A stretch of DNA of 64,000 nucleotides from Gillisella vitis (GTDB taxonomy: Bacteria > Pseudomonadota > Alphaproteobacteria > Rhizobiales > Rhizobiaceae), in NCBI RefSeq assembly GCF_014204625.1, contig NZ_JACHLU010000005.1:124001-188000 (forward strand), in the 5' to 3' direction. The stretch's first letter is position 1; each line of letters opens with the position of its first letter. The notes beneath the pieces were generated by a model. It made no database searches, was not told where the DNA came from, and saw nothing but the letters and a program-made list of their open reading frames with translations. A program made the position numbers and the translations under genes. Positions 35,854 to 44,852 of this stretch are shown one piece after another.

Positions 35854-38544
35854 ATGGTCGCCAGCAGTCACGATCACAATCACCGTCCGGACCCGGATGC
35901 CCTGCTTGCTCTGGCGGACCAGGACCGCCGGGGCAAGCTGACGGTTTTTCTGGGGGCAGCTCCCGGCGTCGGCAAAACCTATGCCATGCTGATGCGTGCG
36001 CGTCGCTTGCAGGATAACGGCGTGGATATTGTTGTGGGGCTGGTAGAAACTCACGGCCGCAGCGAGACGGCAGATCTTCTTCATGGTCTGAAAATTCTGC
36101 CTCGCTCCCCGGTGGAATATCGTGGCCGCATTTTGCAGGAACTGGATCTGGATGCGGCGCTGGTTCGAAAGCCCCGCATTCTGATCGTCGATGAGCTGGC
36201 CCACAGCAATCCGCCGGATGCGCGCCATCCAAAACGTTACCAGGATATTGAAGAGCTGATTGAAGCGGGCATTGATGTCTGGACAGCGTTGAATATCCAG
36301 CATCTCGAAAGCCTTTCTGATCTGGTGACACAGATTACCGGGGTGACAATCCGCGAGCGTGTTCCTGATACGGTGTTGAGCAAGGCCGATGAGGTGCTGC
36401 TGGTTGATCTGCCGCCCGCTGAACTGGTGGAGCGCCTGCGCGATGGCAAGGTCTATCTGGCAGAAAGTGCCAGCCGCGCCGTTGACCGATTTTTCCGCAT
36501 TGGCAATCTGACGGCGCTGCGCGAGCTGGCGCTGCGCCGCACGGCCGACCGGGTCGACGATCAGATGATCGATTATCTGCGGCAAAATGCCATTGAAGGA
36601 CCGTGGGCAAGTGGCGAGCGATTGGTTGTCTGTGTTGGCCCGGACCCTTTATCGGAAAAAGTCGTGCGAACGGCCAGCCGGCTGGCTTCCGGGCTGAACG
36701 CATCGTGGATCGTTGTGCATGTTGAGCGGGCCGATCGTGATGTCGAAGGCGGGGAGGGGCAGCAGCGGCTGGAGCGGACCCTGCAACTGGCGGAACAATT
36801 GGGTGCAGATGTCAGGCGTCTCAATGGCCATGATTTTACCGAGGAACTGATCAAGCTTGTGCGCCGGGAACACGCCACACAGTTGGTCATTGGCACCTCG
36901 CGCAAACGGCCATGGTATTCTATCCCACGCATCTCACTGCCCGACGCTCTTGCCCGACGCTCGCCCGGGGTGGCCATTCATCTGGTTCCGGCAGAGGAGG
37001 GGGAGCCAAAACGAAAGCCAATTCGCAAGCCTGCCGATCTGGCACGAGTGCCACGCTCCATTGCTGTGGCCGCACTCGCCGTTACCATCGCCACAGCCAT
37101 CGGCGTCACCATCGACACGTTTGTGCATTTGCCGAACCTGTCGATCATTTTTCTGCTTGCGGTTCTTTCTGCGGCCACAACCGCGGGCCTGTTATCGGCA
37201 CTGGTGGCCGCAGGGCTTTCAACGCTTGCCTATAATTTCTTTTTTATTGTGCCGCGCTATACATTCACCGTTGCCGAACCCTATGAAGTCTTTGCACTTT
37301 TTGCCTATCTTGGAGCCGCCGTTCTGGCTGGCAGCCTTGCTGCGCGGCTGCGTGAGCAGGCCGAAACAGCACAGGTCCGCACCACGGCCATACAGGCTCT
37401 TTATGATTTTTCCAGAAAGCTGTCAGGCACGATCAAATCAGACGAAGTGCTTTGGGCCGCCGTGACGCAATTGCAGGCCAGCGTCAAAAGCAATGCCATT
37501 CTGCTATTGCCTGAAGACACCGATCTGAAAACCATGGCCGCCTGGCCGCCAGACACCGAGCCGGGTGTGACGGACATGACGGCAGCGCGCTGGGCCTATG
37601 AAAAGCAGGAGCCAGCCGGGAAGGACACCGGCACATTGCCCAACAGCCGGTTTCATTTCAGGCCCTTGATGACCCCCCATGGTGCCGTGGGCGTGTGCGG
37701 CATCGAGCGGGGGGAGGGCGCTCTGGATGCCGCCGGAGAAAAAGCGTTGACCGCCATTCTCGACCAGACCGCCATTGCCATTGACCGGGCGCGCCTGTCA
37801 AAAACCAGCATAGAGCAGGCCGCAAGACTGGAAGGCGAGCGCTACCGCGATGCGTTACTGTCATCGATTTCCCATGATTTGCGCACACCGCTTGCAACCA
37901 TAACCGGGGCCGTCAGCAGCCTTCGCACCTTTGGCGACAAGATGGACGCCGAAAGCCGCGATGATCTGCTGCAATCCATTGAACAGGAAAGCGAGAGACT
38001 GTCACGTTTTGTTGCCAACCTGCTCGACATGAGCCGCATTGAAGCGGGCATGTTAACACTGAAATGTGACTGGGTGGACGTGGCAGATGTTGTGCGCGCG
38101 TCAACCGAGCGGGCGCGAAAATATTTTCCCGGTCGCGTGATTGAGGTAGGCATTGCGCCTGATCTGCCATTGATCGAAACAGACAGTGTGCTTTTAGGGC
38201 AGGTTTTGTTTAATCTGCTTGATAATGCGGTCAAATATGGTGGTACTGAACCCATCAATGTCTATGCCCGCCGCGATGCCAATGACGTTCTGATTTCTGT
38301 GACCGACCTTGGCAAGGGCATTTCCGCGGACGATCTTGAACGGGTTTTTGAAAAATTCTACAGACGTGGCAAGCCTGATGGACGCGCCCCCGGAACCGGA
38401 CTGGGATTGTCGATTGCCAGAGGCTTTGTCTCCGCCATGGGCGGGACAATCAAGGCAGAAAGTCCGGCTCTGAAAAAGCGAGGCACGCGGATTGTGATGC
38501 GATTTCCGATCAAAGATCTGTCCCGCAAGGAAAGGACATCATGA
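35854..38544 (+). CDS. kdpD: Osmosensitive K+ channel histidine kinase KdpD
   Basis: 896 aa. N-terminal KdpD domain with a P-loop (GAAPGVGKTYAML, about 32-44), a universal-stress-protein domain (about 250-370), four transmembrane helices (about 400-500), a GAF-like region, and a C-terminal histidine kinase with phospho-accepting H674 (SSISHDLRTPLA), N, G1 and G2 boxes (LLDNAVKYG, GTGLGLSIARG). It senses low K+ or ionic stress and phosphorylates KdpE. The gene overlaps kdpE by ATGA. Confidence 0.96.
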   Translation: MVASSHDHNHRPDPDALLALADQDRRGKLTVFLGAAPGVGKTYAMLMRARRLQDNGVDIVVGLVETHGRSETADLLHGLKILPRSPVEYRGRILQELDLDAALVRKPRILIVDELAHSNPPDARHPKRYQDIEELIEAGIDVWTALNIQHLESLSDLVTQITGVTIRERVPDTVLSKADEVLLVDLPPAELVERLRDGKVYLAESASRAVDRFFRIGNLTALRELALRRTADRVDDQMIDYLRQNAIEGPWASGERLVVCVGPDPLSEKVVRTASRLASGLNASWIVVHVERADRDVEGGEGQQRLERTLQLAEQLGADVRRLNGHDFTEELIKLVRREHATQLVIGTSRKRPWYSIPRISLPDALARRSPGVAIHLVPAEEGEPKRKPIRKPADLARVPRSIAVAALAVTIATAIGVTIDTFVHLPNLSIIFLLAVLSAATTAGLLSALVAAGLSTLAYNFFFIVPRYTFTVAEPYEVFALFAYLGAAVLAGSLAARLREQAETAQVRTTAIQALYDFSRKLSGTIKSDEVLWAAVTQLQASVKSNAILLLPEDTDLKTMAAWPPDTEPGVTDMTAARWAYEKQEPAGKDTGTLPNSRFHFRPLMTPHGAVGVCGIERGEGALDAAGEKALTAILDQTAIAIDRARLSKTSIEQAARLEGERYRDALLSSISHDLRTPLATITGAVSSLRTFGDKMDAESRDDLLQSIEQESERLSRFVANLLDMSRIEAGMLTLKCDWVDVADVVRASTERARKYFPGRVIEVGIAPDLPLIETDSVLLGQVLFNLLDNAVKYGGTEPINVYARRDANDVLISVTDLGKGISADDLERVFEKFYRRGKPDGRAPGTGLGLSIARGFVSAMGGTIKAESPALKKRGTRIVMRFPIKDLSRKERTS

Positions 38545-39233
38545 GCCTTGATCGTATTCTGGTTGTTGACGATGAACCTCAGATTCAGAGGTTTTTGCGG
38601 CCCGCATTAACGGCGGCAGGCTACCATGTGATTGAGGCGGCAACCGGCGCTGAAGCGCTCAAGGCTGCGGCAACAGCGGCGCCCGATGTGATGATCCTTG
38701 ATCTCGGCCTGCCGGATATGGATGGCAAAGAGGTGATCAGCAGTGTGCGAGGCTGGTCAGACATTCCGATCATCATTCTCTCTGCCCGCGACCGCGAAAG
38801 CGAAAAGATTGCAGCACTCGATCTCGGCGCCGACGATTATATCGAAAAGCCTTTCGGAATCGGCGAACTCACCGCACGTATCCGCACAGCCCTCCGGCGT
38901 AAAAACCGCGAAAGCACTGTGACCACCCATTTTGCTGTCGATGGCCTATCGATAGACACCGTGCGGCGGCTGGTGACACGTGACATGGCACCGATCAAGC
39001 TGACCCCAAAGGAATATGACCTGCTGGTGCTGCTCGCGCGCTACGCGGGCCGTGTGGTCACCCACAAGACCTTGCTCACATCCGTCTGGGGACCCGCCCA
39101 TGGAGAAGATCTTCACTATCTGCGGGTGTTCATCGGCCAGTTGCGCCAGAAAATCGAGCGCGACCCCACACAACCCGCCATTATCTGCACGGAAGCCGGG
39201 GTCGGCTATCGATTTATCGGCGACGAGAAATAG
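38541..39233 (+). CDS. kdpE: Kdp operon response regulator KdpE
   Basis: 230 aa OmpR/PhoB-class regulator. The receiver domain has D10/D11 and the phosphorylation site D54 (MILDLGLPDMDG), with K103-type switch residue in EKPFG; the C-terminal winged helix contains LTPKEYDLLVLLARYAG and a GYRFI end. It activates kdp transcription after phosphorylation by KdpD. It is the last gene of the operon and is followed by repeats and a very strong hairpin. Confidence 0.96.
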   Translation: MSLDRILVVDDEPQIQRFLRPALTAAGYHVIEAATGAEALKAAATAAPDVMILDLGLPDMDGKEVISSVRGWSDIPIIILSARDRESEKIAALDLGADDYIEKPFGIGELTARIRTALRRKNRESTVTTHFAVDGLSIDTVRRLVTRDMAPIKLTPKEYDLLVLLARYAGRVVTHKTLLTSVWGPAHGEDLHYLRVFIGQLRQKIERDPTQPAIICTEAGVGYRFIGDEK

Positions 39234-39300
39234 CCGAAAATGCAAGTCTGCCAGATTCAAGTTGGACCAGAGTCCACGACGCGCGTATTTCTGGGCTTCG

Positions 39301-39347
39301 CACCCCCTCATCCGGCTGCCGCCACCTTCTCCCCGCAGGGGAGAAGA
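39301..39347. repeat. Intergenic palindromic repeat, copy 4
   Basis: Same element as copies 1 and 2, preceded by GGGCTTCGCA as in copy 1 and ending CTTCTCCCCGCAGGGGAGAAG. A partial relative (GCGGGGTGAGGGGGA) occurs near 39520-39534. It lies downstream of kdpE. Confidence 0.85.
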
Positions 39348-39381
39348 CGGAAAGAACAGCAACGTTCACGGGTTCCTCGCC

Positions 39382-39426
39382 CTAAAGCCTGTCGCAGTGA
39401 ATAGGATTCACTGCGACAGGCTTTAG
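39382..39426 (+). terminator. Perfect 21-bp hairpin, probable terminator of the kdp operon
   Basis: Two 21-base arms (39382-39402 and 39406-39426; the left begins CTAAAGCCTGTCGCAG) are perfectly complementary around an AGG loop, followed by a T-rich stretch. It works as an intrinsic terminator and also looks like a mobile or repeated rhizobial palindrome because of its unusual length and perfection. Confidence 0.7.
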
Positions 39427-39441
39427 CTTTTTTGTTTTTCG

Positions 39442-39486
39442 CATGTACGTTATCGTTTTATTGAGGACAATAAAACGCGACATGCT
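39442..39486. repeat. Second nested hairpin downstream of kdpE
   Basis: CGTTTTATTG and CAATAAAACG pair across AGGA, with outer GCATGT and ACATGC also complementary. It follows the 21-bp hairpin directly, giving a mosaic of two palindromes in the 419-base gene-free stretch 39234-39652. The rest of that stretch holds repeat copy 4, a C/G-rich partial repeat and the stop-adjacent repeat. Confidence 0.55.
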
Positions 39487-39598
39487 TTAGCGGGGAGAGG
39501 TCCGCCGAGCAAAGCGGAGGCGGGGTGAGGGGGAGCCAAGCACTCAAAGCTAAAATGTCGTGTACTCTGCGCAATGAGCAGTGAGACTCTAAATTCCC

Positions 39599-39655
39599 TT
39601 GTTTTCGTTTGTGTTTTCGGGAAAACCGGATTCCACTTTTCTCTGACAAACTCTA
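39599..39655. repeat. Stop-adjacent intergenic repeat
   Basis: TTGTTTTCGTTTGTGTTTTC, then GGGAAAACCGGATTCCACTT and GACAAACTCTA. Related sequences end the gap at 54839-54866 (GATTCCACTTTTCCCTGACA then AACTTTA), and partial matches occur at 2091-2125 and 50956-51012. In the 39.6 and 54.8 kb copies the repeat supplies the stop codon of the minus-strand gene. Confidence 0.55.
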
Positions 39656-40543
39656 GAATTTCGTGGCAAAATTCACCCAGACCGTGTTTCCTTGCGCCCG
39701 GTTTTTGGCAACAACATCATGTTGCCAGGACGTGCTGACCTGCATTCCCGGGTTAAAGCTATAGGTGAGGGAGGGACCAATAGCCAGACCTTCGCCACGG
39801 TGGCCGTCGGAGCCAACGCCCGGTCCCTTGTCGTCGGTAAACTGCTTGATGTAATAGCCGGTTGCTCCAACCCTGACCTTGTCGAAATTCCAGCCAACGG
39901 CATAATCAAACACAAACTCGTTACCCGTGGTATAATGGGTATCGGTGTTTTCGGAATTGAAAATAACGCGGGCGGTTGTTGCCAGTTCCAACCCTTGCGG
40001 GTCGGAATAATGATAGCCCAAGGTCGGCTGCACAGACCAATGATTCAGGCCGCCATTGGCCAGTGCATCCTTGTCATAGGTTCCAATGGGCACGCCGACA
40101 TCAAGACCAAAGATATATGTCTGCCTTTGATCCGGATGCCATGCCAGCCCAACGGTGGCGGTTGCGTCGGCAAAAGCGCTTGTCTTGTCGCTGGCAAAGG
40201 CCGTGGAAATGTCGAGATGAATGAGCGGCAGAACAATCTGTCCCCAAAGCTGGGCGTCACCGATGTGCACATCGGACACATAGACGAACCTGAGCGTCTC
40301 CACTGCTGCTTTCACATGAAAATCGATCGGCACTTCATGGCCATTGCCATCATTGGTTCTGTTGGCGCTGAAATAACTCGTCTGCGACAGGAAGTAGAAA
40401 CCTTCGAAAGGAGGGATGGCACCTGCGTAAAACTGGGCTGATCCGGGCGCATATTGTGTGTTGCCATTCTCGGCAGCCTCGGCAGCCCCCAGACAGCTGA
40501 TGGAGACAAGTGCCGTCGCCGCTAAAATCCTCGTCTGTTTCAT
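39653..40543 (-). CDS. Outer-membrane channel-like protein (phenol-degradation MetA family)
   Basis: 296 aa. A Sec signal peptide (cut after AEA, residue 23) is followed by a beta-rich sequence with alternating hydrophobic residues and a C-terminal aromatic residue (NFATKF), as in outer-membrane beta-barrels. Segments such as HVKAAVETLRFVYV and GLAWHPDQ fit the family named for the meta-pathway of phenol degradation (PF13557), thought to aid uptake of hydrophobic aromatics. The start at 40543 has GGAGGAA upstream. Lying next to the aromatic-type cluster, it probably admits that substrate. Confidence 0.75.
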   Translation of the reverse strand: MKQTRILAATALVSISCLGAAEAAENGNTQYAPGSAQFYAGAIPPFEGFYFLSQTSYFSANRTNDGNGHEVPIDFHVKAAVETLRFVYVSDVHIGDAQLWGQIVLPLIHLDISTAFASDKTSAFADATATVGLAWHPDQRQTYIFGLDVGVPIGTYDKDALANGGLNHWSVQPTLGYHYSDPQGLELATTARVIFNSENTDTHYTTGNEFVFDYAVGWNFDKVRVGATGYYIKQFTDDKGPGVGSDGHRGEGLAIGPSLTYSFNPGMQVSTSWQHDVVAKNRAQGNTVWVNFATKF

Positions 40544-40943
40544 GAATTGTTCCTCCTCCTCATGGAAATACAATAACTTAAGGTGGATGTTCCCGCACCC
40601 AACCCGTCTTCATTCACAATAGGGAAAGCCGATCTGCTCATCGCACGATGCAGTGCATCGCTCTTTCACGCATCGCCATGAATCGTGAAAGATAGAGCTG
40701 TGCCAGAGACACAGAACATGGTTTTTAGAACGGATACTTGCCCCTACAGCAGCTTTTGCAAGTTTGCTTGCATACACGACCCTGTCAGCGGATGCTGCCT
40801 CAACTCCCTGACCATCCGCCGATCCCTGTTCTGGTTAGACAAGGGCTTGATAAATGTAAAATTCCCAATTGGAATAGAATGTATTGATTGAATAAATAGT
40901 TTAGTGCGAATTATTCCGATAGAACGGTTGACAATACCACCGT
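40544..40943. other. Gene-free 400-base stretch with two inverted repeats
   Basis: It holds the promoter region of the outer-membrane protein gene. CGATGCAGTGCATCG (40646-40660) is a 15-bp palindrome, and CTTTCACG-N13-CGTGAAAG spans 40663-40691. These are possible operators for the adjacent LysR protein. An open frame at 40685-40891 has no ribosome-binding site or recognisable protein character, so no gene is called. Confidence 0.5.
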
Positions 40944-41855
40944 TTATCGTGGCAAAAACTCGGCAGCCGCCTCGACAAGCTGCGTCCGCAACCAGACCAG
41001 AGCCGGATCGCGCGTGCGGTAACTGTGCCATTGTACCGACTGTGACAAGGAGGGAAAGGCTATTGGTGGCTGTTGTATCGCAACACCTGCCATTTTGACC
41101 ATACGCTCGGCCAGACTGCGCTGAACCAGCGCAATGCGGGATGTACCTTGAACCAGCGCCGCAAGCGAGGAAAATGAGTAGCTTGTCACCTCGACCCGGA
41201 TTTTAATGTCCATCTCCCTGCACACCCGCAGGGCAAAGCTTTCGCCGCCATTGGGTGGCTGCATGATCACATGACCGGCGGCAAGAAAATCATCCAGACC
41301 AAGCGGCTGTAATGCCAGCGGACCAGCGGCATCAACCAGACAGCAGATGGAATCCTCCAATAGAATTTCAGAGGGATGATTGCTGGAACAAAACACCGTA
41401 GGCGCGATGAGCAGATCGGCCTCACCACGCTCCAGCAGCAGATGTGGAAAATTCTGCTGCGGTTTAAGATCCAGTCGCAGACCCGGTGCCCGTGCCGCAA
41501 CTTTACGCAGAAAAGGCGGGATCAACGTATGCAATGTATAGTCTGACACAACCAGACTGATTGCACGATGGGAGTGTGCAGGCTCAAAAGATGGCGTGGA
41601 CACAACAGCCGTCTCAATCCGCACAATAATGTCACGCAAAGGCTGTTCAAGCGAGGACGCGAGTGGCGACAGTTCCATGGCACGCCCAACCTGAATCAGA
41701 AGCGGATCATCAAAATAATCGCGCAGACGCCCCAGAGCATTGCTCATGGCCGATTGGGTAATGAACATTTCTTCCGCAGCACGACTGACATTGCGCACCC
41801 TTATCAGCGTATCCAGAGCTGCCAGCAGGTTAAGGTCGAGATTCTTAAAGCGCAT
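40944..41855 (-). CDS. LysR-family regulator, NodD/NahR-like subgroup
   Basis: 303 aa. It begins MRFKNLDLNLLAALDTLIRV with a helix-turn-helix VSRAAEEMFITQSAMSNALGRLR, very similar in style to NodD and NahR, which respond to flavonoids and salicylate. The start at 41855 has GGGAGG seven bases upstream. It is divergent from the ten-gene catabolic operon, with a 186-base gap carrying a perfect inverted repeat, so it most likely activates that operon when an aromatic or phenolic inducer is present. Confidence 0.88.
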   Translation of the reverse strand: MRFKNLDLNLLAALDTLIRVRNVSRAAEEMFITQSAMSNALGRLRDYFDDPLLIQVGRAMELSPLASSLEQPLRDIIVRIETAVVSTPSFEPAHSHRAISLVVSDYTLHTLIPPFLRKVAARAPGLRLDLKPQQNFPHLLLERGEADLLIAPTVFCSSNHPSEILLEDSICCLVDAAGPLALQPLGLDDFLAAGHVIMQPPNGGESFALRVCREMDIKIRVEVTSYSFSSLAALVQGTSRIALVQRSLAERMVKMAGVAIQQPPIAFPSLSQSVQWHSYRTRDPALVWLRTQLVEAAAEFLPR

Positions 41856-41902
41856 GATCATGCCTCCCATATATTCATGCAATTAATACAAGTCATTGAA
41901 AT

Positions 41903-41927
41903 AAGCAATTTCATAAACGAATTGCTT
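41903..41927. promoter_or_regulatory. Candidate NodD/NahR-type operator
   Basis: AAGCAATT-N9-AATTGCTT is a perfect 8-bp inverted repeat in the divergent promoter region, 48 bases from the LysR start and about 115 bases from the hydrolase start. Size and position fit a LysR recognition site. Confidence 0.55.
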
Positions 41928-42000
41928 TTCGTTAAATCTGTTTTCGGGAGGAGAAAAACATTGCGCAGCCATGACGGCGGCGTGTGCTGATATTCTCTTG

Positions 42001-42029
42001 CCATAAGCGGCCATAAGCGGTTGCCATAA
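42001..42029. repeat. Tandem 10-bp repeat before the catabolic operon
   Basis: CCATAAGCGG occurs twice in direct tandem (42001-42020) and CCATAA again at 42024-42029, just upstream of the ribosome-binding site of the first gene. One helical turn per unit suggests a protein-binding array or a leader structure. Confidence 0.45.
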
Positions 42030-42041
42030 AGAGGATGCAGG

Positions 42042-43214
42042 ATGTTCAAATATTTTCCCACCAATTACGTCTGGAATCTGTCCGTCAACCTTTCCATCGA
42101 GATGGGTGCACGAATGGGCGAGATCGAGGAGATGTGCGCCCCGCTGCTGGAGGCCGCAAAAGCCCCGGATGCAGCAGGTGTCATGGCCTTTCGCCAGACC
42201 TGGGTGACCATGGGCGACAAGCTGATCAGCCTTGCCGAAGAAGACGAGGGCAGGGGGCGTCTGATATCCGCAGGCGACAAATTGATCCGTGCCGCCAATT
42301 ATCTGCTGACCGCCGAGCGTATGCAGGCCCATGGATCAGAAGGGCGCAAGGCCCTGTATCAGCGCTTTCTTGATACCTTTGCCAAGGGGCTTTCGCTGTC
42401 CGGTTCAGCCTGTCGCCGGGTTGAGATACCCTATGAAGGCAAGCATCTTTCGGCGCTCTATGTTCCAGCCGAAGGAGTTTCCGGTCCGGCTCCTGTTCTG
42501 GTGCAGGTCAATGGTCTCGACAGCACCAAGGAAATGAAATTTCTGGTTGGCTTGCCCGGCTGGCTGGCAAAGCGTGGCGTGGCCTCGCTTGTCGTTGATC
42601 AGCCGGGAACCGGAGAAGCCTTGCGCCTTCACGGGCTGACAGCCCGCTTTGATAGCGAACATTGGGCAAGCCGTGTCGTTGACTGGCTGGAAACCCAACC
42701 ACATATCGACTCAAAGCGCATTGGCATGGAAGGCGTTTCCTTGGGCGGTTATTATTGCCCGCGCGCCGTGGCTTTTGAGCCGCGTTTTGCCTGCGGTGTG
42801 GTCTGGGGTGCCAATCACGACTGGCGTGATGTTCAAAAAAAGCGGCTGTCCAAAGAGGGGAATTTTCCCGTACCGCATTACTGGGATCACGTGCGCTGGG
42901 TCTGGGGTGCAAAAGACATGGATGCATTTATGGAGATTGCCGAAAAGGTTCATCTCAACGGCATTCTTGATCGCATTCGCGTGCCCTTCCTTGTTACCCA
43001 TGGCGAAAAAGATAGCCAGATTCCACTGCATTGGGCACAGGAAACCTATGACCAGCTGGTCAACAGCCCAAAGCGCGAGCTGAAAATTTTCGATGCCCGC
43101 ACCGGCGGCGTGCAACATTCCAGCTTCGACAATTCGGCCAATGCCGGGGCCTATATTGCTGACTGGGTGGCAGAAGTGCTGGGCGGACGCACAGCCGTGG
43201 GAGATATGGCATGA
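42042..43214 (+). CDS. Alpha/beta hydrolase, C-C-bond hydrolase-like (DHPON hydrolase type)
   Basis: 390 aa. An N-terminal helical cap of about 120 residues precedes an alpha/beta hydrolase core with nucleophile S233 (GVSLGGYY), acid D324 (GEKDSQIP) and base H359 (VQHSS). The domain layout resembles 2,6-dihydroxypseudooxynicotine hydrolase and fungal polyketide hydrolases, which cut an acyl chain from a phenolic ring. It is the first gene of the catabolic operon and overlaps the EthD gene by ATGA. Here it may remove an acyl side chain or hydrolyse a ring-cleavage product. Confidence 0.78.
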   Translation: MFKYFPTNYVWNLSVNLSIEMGARMGEIEEMCAPLLEAAKAPDAAGVMAFRQTWVTMGDKLISLAEEDEGRGRLISAGDKLIRAANYLLTAERMQAHGSEGRKALYQRFLDTFAKGLSLSGSACRRVEIPYEGKHLSALYVPAEGVSGPAPVLVQVNGLDSTKEMKFLVGLPGWLAKRGVASLVVDQPGTGEALRLHGLTARFDSEHWASRVVDWLETQPHIDSKRIGMEGVSLGGYYCPRAVAFEPRFACGVVWGANHDWRDVQKKRLSKEGNFPVPHYWDHVRWVWGAKDMDAFMEIAEKVHLNGILDRIRVPFLVTHGEKDSQIPLHWAQETYDQLVNSPKRELKIFDARTGGVQHSSFDNSANAGAYIADWVAEVLGGRTAVGDMA

Positions 43215-43873
43215 CCGTCAAGCTGATCATGTGTGGACGCCGGCGTCCGGGCCAGACCTTGCGCGAGCATCGCTGCCACATGAAGGACATCCACGGTGCC
43301 CTGTTGCTCGACTATATCGCTCGGGAGCCTGAGAATGCGCCCTGCGGTTATGTCCAGAACCATGCCATCGACAGCACATTCGCATCGGGTGATCCCGCCC
43401 ATGAGCCGCTGGCATTCGGCTTCGATTTTGTCACCGAAGTCTGGTTTGCCGATCTCGCCCGTGCAAAAGCCTCGCGTGAGACAGATTATTACCGCGAACG
43501 GCTGCTGCCCGATGAGCCGAAAATGGTCGATACGGTCCGCGTTCTGGGCTTGCCATACTCAGAAACGATGATCGAGCCTGCGACGATCCAGCCCGATGCC
43601 TACAAATTGTTCGTCGTGATGGGGAAAGATACCGTGCTGGCTCCAGAAACACTGAGTGCAGCGCGCAAGGATATGCCGCAAACCTTGGGCTACAGCCGAA
43701 ATCTCGCTCTCGTTCCCGGTCCGATTACTGCCATCGACACCTTCCGCTTCGCAGATCTTGAGAGCGCCTACAGCTTTGCCGATGTGTATCAGCCCGCCTT
43801 GTCGACACAGGTCGAAGGACAGGCTGCGGTCATGGTCATTGCCAAAGAATATTTACTCTACCCGATCCGTTGA
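43211..43873 (+). CDS. EthD-domain protein
   Basis: 220 aa with an EthD/dimeric alpha-beta-barrel fold (MTVKLIMCGRRRPGQTLREHRCHMKDIHG pattern: strand, then the conserved RRPG...H...HG segment) and a likely second ferredoxin-like half. EthD proteins accompany oxygenase pathways, and some members catalyse decarboxylation or cyclisation of polyketide-like phenols. It is translationally coupled to the hydrolase (ATGA overlap), 25 bases before the dioxygenase. Exact role unknown. Confidence 0.65.
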   Translation: MTVKLIMCGRRRPGQTLREHRCHMKDIHGALLLDYIAREPENAPCGYVQNHAIDSTFASGDPAHEPLAFGFDFVTEVWFADLARAKASRETDYYRERLLPDEPKMVDTVRVLGLPYSETMIEPATIQPDAYKLFVVMGKDTVLAPETLSAARKDMPQTLGYSRNLALVPGPITAIDTFRFADLESAYSFADVYQPALSTQVEGQAAVMVIAKEYLLYPIR

Positions 43874-43898
43874 TGATCGGCGAACAGGAGAGACACCT

Positions 43899-44843
43899 AT
43901 GAACATTATTGGTCCCGATTATCTGGTCTTCGGTGTGGATGACATTGAAGGCTGTCGTGAATACCTGACCGCTTTTGGACTGAAACCTGTCGATTTTACC
44001 GAAAAGGGTGGTCTTTTCGAAGCTCTTGATGGGACAGGCATCATTATCCGCCACAAATCGGACCCATCACTTCCGCCGCCGCTGCCCACGGCAAACATGC
44101 TGCGCCAGCAAATCTACGGCGTGCGCTCCGTGGAAGATCTTGATGCGATTGAGGCAGAACTCTCAAAAGATCGCCGGGTGACACGTCTGTCCAATGGTTC
44201 GATTGAGACGAAGGACGATCTGGGATTCGAACTTCGGTTTCAGGTGAGTATTCGCCGTGTTCTCGACATGCCCGCAGAGAAAATCAACGCCCCAGGCGCA
44301 CCCGCCCAGCGCAAACCCAATGAAATTGGTGTCTGGGAGGACATGCCAGCAGCGCCGAGATCTTTAAGCCATGTTGTACTGTTCGTCCCCGACATTGATA
44401 TTGCTGCAAAATTTTATTGCGAGCGGCTCGAATTTGTCATCACGGATATGTTCAAGGGCACGGGGCCGTTTCTGCGTCCCAAGGATAATGACGATCACCA
44501 TACGCTCTTCTTCATCCGCACCCCGGAGTACATGAAGGGCTGCGAACATCTTGCCTTTCACATGGGTGGACCAACCGAATTGATGGTGGCTGGAACACGC
44601 TTCATCAAAAAAGGCTATCAGAGCTTCTGGGGTCCGGGGCGCCACAAATTCGGCTCCAACTGGTTCTGGTATTTCAACAGCCCACTTGGCTGCCATTTTG
44701 AATATGACGCCGACATGGACAAGCACGATGACAATTGGGTGGCCCGTGAAGCGCCTATGGGCGCGGAAAACTCACAGATCATGCTGTTTGAGATGCGTGA
44801 AAAATGGGCTCCAAGCGGTCCGCCTCCAGGGGCAAAGGGCTAA
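43899..44843 (+). CDS. Extradiol-type ring-cleavage dioxygenase (VOC family)
   Basis: 314 aa with two vicinal-oxygen-chelate modules. The C-terminal module has the three iron ligands of type I extradiol dioxygenases: H158 (LSHVVLF), H217 (EHLAFHM) and E268 (HFEYDADMD). The spacing is close to that of 2,3-dihydroxybiphenyl dioxygenase (H146, H210, E260). This suggests meta-cleavage of a catechol- or hydroquinone-like intermediate in the cytoplasm. Start at 43899 with AGGAG. It is followed 9 bases later by a Rieske protein. Confidence 0.82.
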   Translation: MNIIGPDYLVFGVDDIEGCREYLTAFGLKPVDFTEKGGLFEALDGTGIIIRHKSDPSLPPPLPTANMLRQQIYGVRSVEDLDAIEAELSKDRRVTRLSNGSIETKDDLGFELRFQVSIRRVLDMPAEKINAPGAPAQRKPNEIGVWEDMPAAPRSLSHVVLFVPDIDIAAKFYCERLEFVITDMFKGTGPFLRPKDNDDHHTLFFIRTPEYMKGCEHLAFHMGGPTELMVAGTRFIKKGYQSFWGPGRHKFGSNWFWYFNSPLGCHFEYDADMDKHDDNWVAREAPMGAENSQIMLFEMREKWAPSGPPPGAKG

Positions 44844-44852
44844 GGTGACGAC

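Noticed and set aside
40685..40891. 68-codon open frame in the gap before the LysR gene
   Set aside because: No ribosome-binding site, no recognisable fold, and it lies in regulatory, repeat-rich sequence.
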